Source: an uncultured Planctomycetota bacterium | Lineage (GTDB): Bacteria > Planctomycetota > UBA1135 > GCA-002686595 | Length of the DNA stretch: 16,266 nt | Assembly (NCBI GenBank): GCA_903829565.1 | Contig: CAIKQM010000402.1 | Span: 1-16,266, forward strand | Reading direction: 5' to 3' | Shown: one piece after another, positions 5,374 through 12,813 of the stretch | Layout of the letters: each line of letters starts with the position of its first letter | Numbering within the stretch: the stretch's first letter is position 1 | Position numbers and translations under genes: made by a program | The notes under the pieces: generated by a model | The model's database searches: none | What the model was told of the DNA's origin: nothing | Seen by the model: the letters and a program-made list of their open reading frames with translations, nothing else

Positions 5374-6834
5374 TTGGATCGTACCCCGTCGGATCGCACC
5401 TCATCCGCACACGCGCAGCAGGCGCTCAGCCTCAGCGTGGTCATGCCCGTCTACAACGAGCGACACCTCGTGGAGGAGTCCATTCGACGTGTGTTGGCGC
5501 TCCAAGATGCGCGCCTGGCGTGGCTAGAGTTGATTTGCGTCGACGACGGTTCGACGGATGGTTCGCGCGACATCTTGAGGCGCGTGGCGGCTGCGCATCC
5601 CGAGCGCATGCGGCTGATCGAGCTGCCGCGCAACCAAGGCAAAGGTGCAGCAGTGGCCGAAGGCGTGCGCCATGCGCGCGGTGATTTGACGGTCATTCAA
5701 GATGCCGATCTGGAATACGACCCGCGCGATCTGCCCAAGCTCATGGCGCCGTTCGTGGAAGAGGGCGCCGATGCGGTGTTTGGTTCGCGCTTTTTGTCAG
5801 GCGAGTACCGGCGCGTGTTGTATTGGCGTCACAGCTTGGCGAATCGCTTCTTGACGCTGCTGACGAGCGCGTTGACCGACTTGAACCTGACGGACATGGA
5901 GACGTGCTACAAGATGGCGCGCACGCGCCTTTTGCAGTCGATTCCGCTGCGCAGCCGTGATTTTCGCTTGGAGCCAGAGCTGGTGTTCAAGCTTTCGAAG
6001 CGCGGTGCGCGCATCTATGAGGTGCCGATTCGTTACAGCGGTCGCACCTACGATGAAGGCAAGAAGATCAAGCCCTTTGACGGTGTGCTGGCGTTGCACG
6101 CGATGGTCAAGTGGTGGTTGGTCGACGACATCTATGCCGATGATGAGCACGGGTCGCACATCTTGCAGTCGTTGGCGGGCACGCCGCGCTTCAACCGCTG
6201 GATGGGCGCTGTGATCCGGCCGCACTTGGGCTCTAAAGTGCTGGAGATCGGCGCAGGGCTCGGGAACTTGACGCGGCGCTTCACACCGCGCGAGCGCTAC
6301 ACGGCGACGGATCTCAATCCGTTGTACCTCGACTACCTGCGCGGGACCTTCCGCGACCGGCCGTACTTGGATGTCCACAAGTGCGATCTGTTGCAGTCAA
6401 GTGATTTTGACACGCTGGCAGGGCGCTACGACACGGTGGTGTGCTTGAATGTGCTCGAGCATGTTGAGGACGAGCACCAAGCGTTGCTCAACATGGCGCG
6501 CGCTTTGGAGCCCGGCGGCAAGGTTGTGGTCCTTGTGCCGCAAAACCAGAACCTGTACGGCACGCTTGACGAGGTGCTAGAGCACAAGCGTCGCTACAGC
6601 CGTGAAACGTTGGCGCGGGCGCTGGCCAAGGCCGGCTTCGAGCTGGAGACGATGTTCGATTTCAACCGGCCGACCACGCCCGGTTGGTGGTGGAACGGCC
6701 GAGTGCTCAAGCGCCGGCGCTTCGGGAAAGTTCAGCTGAAAGCGCTCGATTGGAGCGTCTGGTGGCTCAAGCGCTTGGACCGCTTCCTGCCATGGCACGG
6801 TGTGTCGCTGGTGGCTGTGGCGAAGAAGCGCTAG
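5374..6834 (+). CDS. Fusion: GT2 glycosyltransferase (DPM1-like) + SAM-dependent methyltransferase
   Basis: The product has 486 residues. The N-terminal half (about 19-230) is a family 2 glycosyltransferase of the dolichyl/polyprenyl-phosphate sugar synthase type: VVMPVYNE (22-29), DDGSTDGS (57-64), NQGKGAAV (87-94), QDADLEYDP (109-117; nucleotide-sugar and metal site), GSRF (137-140), then DMETCYKM (174-181) and a Y-x-GRTYDEGKKI loop (221-232). The C-terminal half (about 260-430) is a class I methyltransferase: VLEIGAGLGNLTRRF (289-303, SAM binding), ATDLNP (311-316), CLNVLEHVED (357-366), then a Trp-rich basic tail. Soluble polyprenyl-phosphate sugar synthases make lipid-linked sugars for membrane GT-C enzymes. 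The methyltransferase may modify the sugar or a linked glycan. A TTG start with GGAG 5 bases upstream fits best. Its 3' end overlaps the convergent UnbU-like gene by 68 bp. The domain calls are sure; the substrates are not. Confidence 0.92.
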   Translation: MDRTPSDRTSSAHAQQALSLSVVMPVYNERHLVEESIRRVLALQDARLAWLELICVDDGSTDGSRDILRRVAAAHPERMRLIELPRNQGKGAAVAEGVRHARGDLTVIQDADLEYDPRDLPKLMAPFVEEGADAVFGSRFLSGEYRRVLYWRHSLANRFLTLLTSALTDLNLTDMETCYKMARTRLLQSIPLRSRDFRLEPELVFKLSKRGARIYEVPIRYSGRTYDEGKKIKPFDGVLALHAMVKWWLVDDIYADDEHGSHILQSLAGTPRFNRWMGAVIRPHLGSKVLEIGAGLGNLTRRFTPRERYTATDLNPLYLDYLRGTFRDRPYLDVHKCDLLQSSDFDTLAGRYDTVVCLNVLEHVEDEHQALLNMARALEPGGKVVVLVPQNQNLYGTLDEVLEHKRRYSRETLARALAKAGFELETMFDFNRPTTPGWWWNGRVLKRRRFGKVQLKALDWSVWWLKRLDRFLPWHGVSLVAVAKKR

Positions 6835-7642
6835 CACGCAGGCTCCACGCCAACGCCAGCGGTCCGACGACGAAGAGCGCGTACATCGGCGGCGCGATGC
6901 ACAAGGGATTGGTCGCTTGCAACCCATCCAACTCGCACGCTAGGCGGATCACGCACTCGACGGCGGCCACGAGCACCGCCACCAAGATCTGGCCGTTGCG
7001 CGTCATGACAGTCGTCTTGGGATCCGTCACCATGAAGTACATGAACAGCGTGTACATCGGACCCGTGACGGGCATGAACTCACTGACGAAGTGACCGTTC
7101 GGCAAGAGTTGCGCGCGTAGGGCTGCGAAGGCGGTGAAGGCCGCCAGCCACGCGAGAGAGATGTGCCACACGCGTGCTCGCACCGTGGTGGCGGCGCCGA
7201 CCACCCACAACAGCGCCACGAAGGCTAGGTCATTGCCCCATTGGTGCGAGAGCATCGAGACTTGTGAAGGCGCCAAGGCCAGCAGCGCGCAAACACCTAG
7301 ATTCGTAGGGTTCCACAAGTGTCGCCCGCGCCACGCGAGGATGTACTTGGAGAGGATCGACAGTGCGGAACAGACCGCAAACGGCCACAGCAGATCACCT
7401 TGCGGCTTGAGCAGGATGGCGACGCTGTTGCCGCTGATGTAGGCCGACAAGAAGTTGATGCCTGTCAGTCCCAGGCTCTTGCGCGCGGCGATTTCGGCCA
7501 GCACGGCGGTGCCCAGCGCGATGATCCACGGCAGGTAGCTGTCGCCAAGGATCTGGTGACGCCATTGCCCCACGACAAGAATGGTCGTCAGCAGTGTCGA
7601 GCTGTACCAGCGCGGATCGAGTTTGCTCAGCCAAGCACGCAT
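6767..7642 (-). CDS. UnbU-like membrane protein (NqrB/RnfD family)
   Basis: The product has 291 residues from the ATG at 7642; the frame is open further upstream but that part lies inside the preceding gene. It is polytopic, with hydrophobic segments near 34-50, 62-78, 84-102, 112-125, 138-152, 160-176, 190-206, 217-232 and 247-266. Family marks are SKYILAWRGRHLWNPTNLGV (98-117) and MVTDPKTT (204-211), shared with the NqrB/RnfD subunits of sodium- or proton-coupled electron transport complexes and with UnbU of enediyne gene clusters. Where NqrB/RnfD carry the SGAT motif whose Thr holds FMN, this protein has TGPM (193-196), so covalent FMN seems absent. No other Rnf/Nqr subunits are nearby. 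It follows the UnbV-like gene by 5 bp, the same partnership as in enediyne clusters, so the two likely work together at the membrane. The C-terminal 20 residues, encoded in the overlap with the convergent gene, are low in complexity. Confidence 0.85.
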   Translation of the reverse strand: MRAWLSKLDPRWYSSTLLTTILVVGQWRHQILGDSYLPWIIALGTAVLAEIAARKSLGLTGINFLSAYISGNSVAILLKPQGDLLWPFAVCSALSILSKYILAWRGRHLWNPTNLGVCALLALAPSQVSMLSHQWGNDLAFVALLWVVGAATTVRARVWHISLAWLAAFTAFAALRAQLLPNGHFVSEFMPVTGPMYTLFMYFMVTDPKTTVMTRNGQILVAVLVAAVECVIRLACELDGLQATNPLCIAPPMYALFVVGPLALAWSLRASASSPQPPATHRAMAGSGPSA

Positions 7643-7647
7643 GGGAT

Positions 7648-9426
7648 TCAGGGGCTTTCGCGCACGGTGTGGCGTTGGTTGAGGGCCAGGCCTGTGAGGG
7701 TTTGCGTCCGGCCCGAGGGCCAGCGGATTTCGATGCGGTCGAGCTGCGAATCGCCTAGGCCAAAGTGCACGATCCAGCTGTTTTGCGCGGCAAAACCGCT
7801 GCCGGCTTGGATCACTTGGGTCAGGATCTTGTTGCCTGCATAGGCCGTGATGTGCGCGCCGATCGCGTAGGTGTTGGGCGTGCGTCCTACGAGCTGCAAC
7901 TGCACCCACGCACGGTTGGCGGCGACCTCATTCTCGTACAGCAGCGCGCGTTGGCCGTTGTTGGCAATGGCCAAGTCGAGATCACCATCGCGCCCGAGAT
8001 CGAGCAGTGCCACGCCGCGTCCATCGAGATCATCTGTCAAGCCTACTTGCGGAGCGATGTCGGCAAAACGCGAGCGGCCTTGGTTGACAAGCAAACGCGA
8101 CACCTCATACCCCGAGAGGCTGCGGTCCTCGATAGGCGGCCAATAGCCGGCATCTTCGGCAATGCCGCCGGTGGCGACTCCGATCTTGGCCATGCCGAAC
8201 CAATAGTCGCGCTCCTTGCTGGCGCTGATGAAGCCATTCAGCACCACGAGATCGAGGTCAAAGTCGTTGTCTACATCGGCGAACTGTGCACCCCACGCCC
8301 AGCCGCAGTCGCACACCACACCCTCGGCAATGTTCTGCATGCGTCCGCCTTTGTGCAGGCGGTTGACGCGCAGGTTGTTGCCTTGGAACAGGTAGCCTTG
8401 CTTGCTGATGTTCGTGATGTAGGCGCCTAGCGTTCCATCGTTGAGGAAGTCACCTAGGGCCACACACATGCCGCTCTTGCTGCTTTCATCGAGACCGATG
8501 CCTTGCGCGCGCTCAAAGCGCCACTCGCCGCGATTCAAGAACAGCTCTTCCGGGCCGTAGTCGTTGGCTAAGTACAGGTCTTGGCGCCCATCGCCGTTCA
8601 TGTCGGCGGCGGCTACGGCCAGGGTCCAGCGCTTGCTGTCGACACCGGCTTGGGCCGTGACATCTTGGAAGCGCAAGCCACCCAGGTTGCGCAACAAGTA
8701 GTTGCGCCCGCCGTTCAGCGCGAACTCGAACGAGTCTTGCATGACGCGCGTGGTCGTGAGGTTCTGGAGGTCGAGCTCCTCGCGGAAGTAACCACCTACA
8801 TACAGCTCCAGCAGCCCATCGCCATCAGCATCGAACCAACACGCACCGTTGCCATTGATGCGTGGGGGCAAGCCGGAGCTGCTGGTCACATCGACAAACG
8901 AGCCCGCATCGTTGCGGTAGAGCGACGGAGCACCGTAGCGCAGCACGAAGACATCGTGGTCGCCATCACCATCCGCATCGGCCCACCATGTGCCGGTGCA
9001 CGGGCCGCGCACATCGGATAGCAACGCGAGTCCGCGCTCGCTGGCTTCGTCGCGGAAGGACCCATCGGGCTGTTGGATGTAGAGCGCGTTGCTGCTGCCT
9101 TGGGCGCTGTTCGTGAAGTACAGGTCCTCGTAACCGTCGCTGTTGGCATCACAGACCGCGACGGAAGCGCCGGTGCCCGCGGTATTGGGTTCGATGTGCC
9201 GGATCTTGGCATCAAAGCTGGCCAGGCGGTGCGTGAAGTCGATCCCGCGTTGCTCGGCCGTTTCACGCAAGCAGAAGCCGTGGGTTGCCAGCGCTTGGTC
9301 GCAATCGACCGCGGTGGTGCGGGTCGCGTGCTGTGCGTGCTGCTGGTGTTCCTGCAGCGCGGCGTAGGCCAACAAGCCCACGAACACGGCCGACCACGCG
9401 AGGCGCACTGCGGAACGATTCTGCAT
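7648..9426 (-). CDS. CRTAC1/UnbV-type FG-GAP repeat protein, exported
   Basis: The product has 592 residues. The N-terminus has one hydrophobic segment (about 8-24) acting as signal or anchor. The body is a beta-propeller of FG-GAP/VCBS repeats with calcium-type loops: DANSDGYEDLY (93-103), DADGDGDHD (150-158), DADGDGLLELY (199-209), DMNGDGRQDLY (275-285), DVDNDFDLDL (384-393) and DLGRDGDLDL (476-485). The C-terminal about 90 residues are an ASPIC/UnbV domain: GAHITAYAGNK (523-533), GSGFAAQNSWIVHFGLG (542-558) and WPSGR (569-573). Such proteins are extracellular or periplasmic and probably bind ligands or partners; no enzymatic activity is established. The gene is 5 bp upstream of the UnbU-like membrane gene, forming an operon. 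A strong AAGGAGG (9434-9428) precedes the ATG by only 1 base, unusually close, yet no other start fits. It is divergent from hutI across 59 bp. Confidence 0.92.
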   Translation of the reverse strand: MQNRSAVRLAWSAVFVGLLAYAALQEHQQHAQHATRTTAVDCDQALATHGFCLRETAEQRGIDFTHRLASFDAKIRHIEPNTAGTGASVAVCDANSDGYEDLYFTNSAQGSSNALYIQQPDGSFRDEASERGLALLSDVRGPCTGTWWADADGDGDHDVFVLRYGAPSLYRNDAGSFVDVTSSSGLPPRINGNGACWFDADGDGLLELYVGGYFREELDLQNLTTTRVMQDSFEFALNGGRNYLLRNLGGLRFQDVTAQAGVDSKRWTLAVAAADMNGDGRQDLYLANDYGPEELFLNRGEWRFERAQGIGLDESSKSGMCVALGDFLNDGTLGAYITNISKQGYLFQGNNLRVNRLHKGGRMQNIAEGVVCDCGWAWGAQFADVDNDFDLDLVVLNGFISASKERDYWFGMAKIGVATGGIAEDAGYWPPIEDRSLSGYEVSRLLVNQGRSRFADIAPQVGLTDDLDGRGVALLDLGRDGDLDLAIANNGQRALLYENEVAANRAWVQLQLVGRTPNTYAIGAHITAYAGNKILTQVIQAGSGFAAQNSWIVHFGLGDSQLDRIEIRWPSGRTQTLTGLALNQRHTVRESP

Positions 9427-9434
9427 GCCTCCTT
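9427..9434 (-). promoter_or_regulatory. Strong Shine-Dalgarno with 1-base spacing to ATG
   Basis: The minus strand reads AAGGAGG-C-ATG, with the start at 9426. The anti-SD match is full length but the spacer is a single base, where 5-9 is usual. Pairing of only the upstream AAGG part would give a more normal distance. No other in-frame start lies close enough to use this site better. Confidence 0.5.
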
Positions 9435-9485
9435 GAAGCTACCAGAGGCTACGGGCGCGCGCCTGCGCTATCCTCGGGGCTAGCG

Positions 9486-10775
9486 ATGGCTCAAGCCCTA
9501 TCCGCGCCGCGTCCTTGCGACCTCTTGGTCCACAACTGTGCCGAGTTGGCTACCCCTTTGGGGACCAGCGCGCTCGGTGGCGCCGCGTTGGGCCGCATCC
9601 AGGTGCAGCCCCATGCAGCGGTGGCCATCGTGGGCGACCGGATTGCCGAGGTGGGGGCCGAGCGTGAGGTGGCGTCCCGTTGGTCACCGCGTGCACGCTT
9701 GGATGCCCGCGGTGGTTTGGTCGTGCCTGGGTTTGTCGACGCGCACTCGCATCCGGTGTTCGTGGGCACGCGCGAGGAAGAGTTCGAGCTGCGCACACGC
9801 GGCGCGACCTATGTAGAGATCGCTCAACAAGGCGGTGGCATCCTGTCGTCGGTGCGCGGCGTGCGCGCGGCGAGCGAGGAGCAGTTGTTGGTGCTGCTCG
9901 AGCAACGCTTGGAGCGTTTTCTAGCGCATGGCACCACGACGTTGGAGGCGAAGAGCGGCTATGGCTTGACGCTCGCCGATGAGATCAAGAGCTTGCGCGT
10001 GCTGGCGCAGGCCAAACAGCGGCAACCTGTCGAGTTGGTGAGCACCTTCTTGGGTGCGCATGACTATCCGCTGGAGTATCGCGATCGCAAGAGCGCGTAT
10101 GTGGACCTTGTCGTGCACGAGATGCTGCCTGCGGTGGCGGAGAGTCGTCTGGCTCAGGGCGTCGATGTGTTTGTCGAGAGCCATGTGTTCGATGTGGACG
10201 CGGGGCGGCGCATCTTGCTGAAGGCGCGTGAGCTCGGCTTGGTGCGGCGCTTGCACGCGGATCAGTTGTCGTTGTCCGGTGGTGCGCGTCTGGCTGCCGA
10301 GGTGGGCGCGGCGTCCGCGGATCACCTCGAGTTCGTCGATGATGCCGGCGCGGAAGCACTCTTGGCTGCGGGCGTGGTGCCTGTGTTGGCGCCCTTGGTG
10401 CCGCTCTATTTGCGCCAAGAACGCGAAGCACCCGGTCGCTCTTTGATTGACCGTGGTTTGCCGGTGGCGATCACCACGGACTACAACCCGGGCAGCTGCT
10501 ATTGCTTGAACATGCAAGAAGCGCTGGCCTTTGCGGCCTTGCGCTACCGCATGTCGGCGGCCGAGTGCTTGACCGCGGGGACTTTGAACGGCGCGTGCGC
10601 CTTGGGCTTGGGAGCCACTCATGGCTCGCTCGAGGCAGGCAAGCAGGCCGATCTCGTGGTGCTGGACATGCCGAATCACCGGCGTTTGGTATACGAACTC
10701 GGCGGCAACGCTGTGCGTGCCGTCGTCAAGCGTGGCATCGTGGTCCGCGATGCGGGCAAGGCAGTAGGAACATGA
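9486..10775 (+). CDS. hutI: Imidazolonepropionase
   Basis: The product has 429 residues (family about 400-420). It hydrolyses 4-imidazolone-5-propionate to N-formimino-L-glutamate, the third step of histidine breakdown, in the cytoplasm. It is an amidohydrolase-fold metal enzyme: FVDAHSHPVF (83-92) gives metal ligands H87 and H89, HADQ gives H257, and TTDYNPGS (330-337) gives D332, matching the known Zn/Fe ligand set of Bacillus HutI. Substrate-site blocks are TRGATYVEIAQQGGGIL (104-120), KSGYGL (156-161) and LGAHDYP (189-195). The C-terminus has the usual GSLEAGKQADLVVLD block (380-394). The frame is open upstream to 9285, but that part is antisense to the UnbV-like gene; the ATG at 9486 fits family starts, with only a weak GGGG upstream. 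Its stop overlaps the ftcD start by 4 bp (ATGA). Confidence 0.96.
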   Translation: MAQALSAPRPCDLLVHNCAELATPLGTSALGGAALGRIQVQPHAAVAIVGDRIAEVGAEREVASRWSPRARLDARGGLVVPGFVDAHSHPVFVGTREEEFELRTRGATYVEIAQQGGGILSSVRGVRAASEEQLLVLLEQRLERFLAHGTTTLEAKSGYGLTLADEIKSLRVLAQAKQRQPVELVSTFLGAHDYPLEYRDRKSAYVDLVVHEMLPAVAESRLAQGVDVFVESHVFDVDAGRRILLKARELGLVRRLHADQLSLSGGARLAAEVGAASADHLEFVDDAGAEALLAAGVVPVLAPLVPLYLRQEREAPGRSLIDRGLPVAITTDYNPGSCYCLNMQEALAFAALRYRMSAAECLTAGTLNGACALGLGATHGSLEAGKQADLVVLDMPNHRRLVYELGGNAVRAVVKRGIVVRDAGKAVGT

Positions 10776-11680
10776 GCGAACTCAAGCGTCTGGTCGAGTG
10801 TGTGCCGAACTTCAGCGAGGGCCGTCGTCCCGAAGTAGTGGACGCAATCGTGGCCGCGATCCAATCCGTCGCCGGTGTGCGCGTGGTCGATCGCAGCATG
10901 GATGCCTCGCACAACCGTGCTGTGGTGACGGTGGTGGGCGCGCCCGAAGGCGTGGCGGAAGCTGCCTTTCGTGGGATCCAGCAAGCGAGTCAGTTGATCG
11001 ACTTGCGCTCGCACCAAGGCGAGCATCCGCGCATCGGGGCCACAGATGTGGTGCCGTTCATTCCGTTGGAAGGCACCACCATGGACGACTGTGTGCGCTT
11101 GGCGCATGCGCTGGGTGCGCGTGTGGGGCGCGAGCTGCACATCCCGGTGTACTACTACGAGTCGGCGGCCAAGACGCCGGCCCGCAAGAACTTGCCGGAT
11201 GTGCGCAACATCGGCTTTGAGGCCTTGAGCACAGCGGTGGCCACGGATCCTGCGCGCACGCCGGATGAAGGTCCGCGCAACGCGTTGCATCCGAGCGCCG
11301 GTGCGACGGTGATTGGGGCGCGCAAGTTCCTGATCGCGTTCAACGTGAACTTGAAGAGCGAGGATGTCGCCTTGGCCAAGGAGATCGCCAAGAAGATCCG
11401 CGAGAAAGACGGCGGTCTGAAGGGCATCAAGGCCATGGGCTTTGGCCTCGACGATCCCAAGTGCGCGCAAGTCTCGATGAACGTGTGCGACTTTGAGTCC
11501 ACGGGACTCGAGCGCGTCTACACCGAGATCGAGCGCCTTGCCGCGGAGAAGGGCGTGGGCATCTTGGAGTCCGAGCTGGTCGGTCTTGCACCGCGTGCCT
11601 CCTTGCCCGGTGAGACGGCCAAGCGCATCCAGTTGCGCGGCTTCCAGCCGCACTTACAGCTGATCGAGGAGCTGCTGTGA
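10772..11680 (+). CDS. ftcD: Glutamate formimidoyltransferase
   Basis: The product has 302 residues, matching the stand-alone formiminotransferase form without the cyclodeaminase domain. It transfers the formimino group of N-formimino-L-glutamate (made by HutI) to tetrahydrofolate, giving glutamate and 5-formimino-THF. Family blocks: LVECVPNFSEGRRPEVVDAI (7-26), DASHNRAVVTVVG (44-56), LIDLRSHQGEHPRIGATDVV (75-94; H81 or H85 region aligns with the catalytic His of mammalian FTCD), FLIAFNVNL (186-194), and VSMNVCDFESTGL (234-246). The start ATG at 10772 overlaps the hutI stop in ATGA, and AGGA lies 3 bases upstream, so translation is probably coupled. The next gene again overlaps by 4 bp. The cyclodeaminase (fchA/ftcD C-terminal) needed to complete 5-formimino-THF turnover is not in the window. 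Confidence 0.95.
   Translation: MSELKRLVECVPNFSEGRRPEVVDAIVAAIQSVAGVRVVDRSMDASHNRAVVTVVGAPEGVAEAAFRGIQQASQLIDLRSHQGEHPRIGATDVVPFIPLEGTTMDDCVRLAHALGARVGRELHIPVYYYESAAKTPARKNLPDVRNIGFEALSTAVATDPARTPDEGPRNALHPSAGATVIGARKFLIAFNVNLKSEDVALAKEIAKKIREKDGGLKGIKAMGFGLDDPKCAQVSMNVCDFESTGLERVYTEIERLAAEKGVGILESELVGLAPRASLPGETAKRIQLRGFQPHLQLIEELL
11666..11671 (+). promoter_or_regulatory. Ribosome binding site inside the end of ftcD, deciding a GTG start
   Basis: GAGGAG, within the last codons of ftcD, lies 5 bases before the GTG at 11677. That GTG overlaps the ftcD stop as GTGA. The spacing is ideal and supports GTG as the true start. Confidence 0.65.
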
Positions 11681-12795
11681 TCGCGGCGGCGTTGCTAGCG
11701 CTGGCGGCGCTGCACGCCGCTCAGGATCCTGCGGTGGTGTGCAAGAAGTGCACCTCCGTCGGACGTTTGCCTTGTGCCGAGCATGAGAAGGACATGGCCG
11801 CGCGCGAAGACGGGGTGCTGTTCTGCTCGGTGATTGCGGACTGCCAGGCCTGTGGAGGAGCTGGCTGGGTTGACTGCGCGTCGTGCGACAACGCCGACGC
11901 GCAAGCCAAGCTGCAGCTCAAGCGTGCTTCTGTCGAGTCGCGTCGCGCGGCGCTGTCCTATATCGACAAAGATATGGATCGCGCGATCCGCAAGTGCGAG
12001 ACCGAGCACTATGTGATTGGCTGGGAGCTCGATCGCTTGAAGGTCGGCAAGAAGTTCTTGGAAGCGCACGAGTTGTTGCACTTGCAAGCAGAGCGCATGG
12101 AAACGCTCTACAAGGACTTTCGCCGCGACTTGCGCGTCAAAGACGAAGACTTCAAGGAGAAGTTCCGTGTCTTCGTGTGGACCTTTCCCGATGACCATCG
12201 CCGCGCTTCAGGGGCCTTCTGTGGAGCCACGGCGCCCGGCGGCATGAAGAAGATGGGCACGCAGCCGACCTATTCGGTGTGCGGCAGCCGCCAGAACTTC
12301 AACTCGGATGAGTTGCTGCACCGCAATCTGGTGCACAACGTCGCGCACCTGATCTTGTCGGCGCACATTCATCCCGAGTGGATGGGGCGTTACAAGGCCG
12401 GTTGGCTCGATGAGGGGCTCGCGCACTGGTACGAGGACAAGTACTGGGACGTGTGCGACACCTACTGCTATCAAGAGCAGAACACCAATGTGGACTTCAA
12501 GGGTGGCCGCTGGCGCTTGGCGGTGCGGCAGATGGTCGAAAAGGGCGAGTCGCCTGCAGCGGCGGGCGTGTTCGAGCAGACCTCGGACAGCTTGAGCTTG
12601 GCGCAGAACGCGGCGGCGTTCAGCTATGTGGACTACTTGATCTACCACGACCCCGAGAAGTTCATGCGCTTGTCGTTGCAGCTCAAGAAGAAGATCCCGA
12701 CGCGCGACGCCCTCAAAGAGATCTATGGCTATGGCGTCATGGAGTTCGAGGGCTTGTGGAAGAGCCATGTACTCGCAACCTACCCCAAGCGCTGA
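11677..12795 (+). CDS. Exported zinc-finger protein with degenerate gluzincin-like peptidase motif
   Basis: The product has 372 residues from a GTG at 11677 with GAGGAG 5 bases upstream. A short signal peptide (IAAALLALAALHAAQ, 2-16) is followed by two DnaJ-like Cys clusters: CKKCTSVGRLPC (22-33) and CQACGGAGWVDCASC (56-70), which could bind zinc. A long charged helical stretch follows (about 75-165). The C-terminal part looks like a peptidase_MA/DUF1570-type metallopeptidase: LVHNVAHLILSAH (218-230) and GWLDEGLAHWYEDKY (242-256). Active relatives have HExxH plus a WLxEGLA glutamate; here H220 and H224 and E246 are kept but the catalytic Glu is Asn221. It is thus probably inactive as a peptidase, or uses another residue. 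It overlaps ftcD by 4 bp and is followed by a membrane protein gene 18 bp on. A role in histidine use is not implied by sequence. Confidence 0.82.
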   Translation: MIAAALLALAALHAAQDPAVVCKKCTSVGRLPCAEHEKDMAAREDGVLFCSVIADCQACGGAGWVDCASCDNADAQAKLQLKRASVESRRAALSYIDKDMDRAIRKCETEHYVIGWELDRLKVGKKFLEAHELLHLQAERMETLYKDFRRDLRVKDEDFKEKFRVFVWTFPDDHRRASGAFCGATAPGGMKKMGTQPTYSVCGSRQNFNSDELLHRNLVHNVAHLILSAHIHPEWMGRYKAGWLDEGLAHWYEDKYWDVCDTYCYQEQNTNVDFKGGRWRLAVRQMVEKGESPAAAGVFEQTSDSLSLAQNAAAFSYVDYLIYHDPEKFMRLSLQLKKKIPTRDALKEIYGYGVMEFEGLWKSHVLATYPKR

Positions 12796-12813
12796 CGCGA
12801 TCCTGACACTCAC

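Noticed and set aside
6767..9426. Enediyne biosynthetic cluster
   Set aside because: Only the UnbV/UnbU-like pair is present. No iterative PKS, thioesterase or tailoring genes are in the window.
9285..9485. 67-codon upstream extension of hutI
   Set aside because: It is antisense to the UnbV-like gene, Arg-rich, and absent from the usual HutI length; the ATG at 9486 fits the family start.
10676..11653. 325-residue open frame on the minus strand
   Set aside because: It lies opposite ftcD, whose protein has full family conservation. The antisense product has no recognisable domain.
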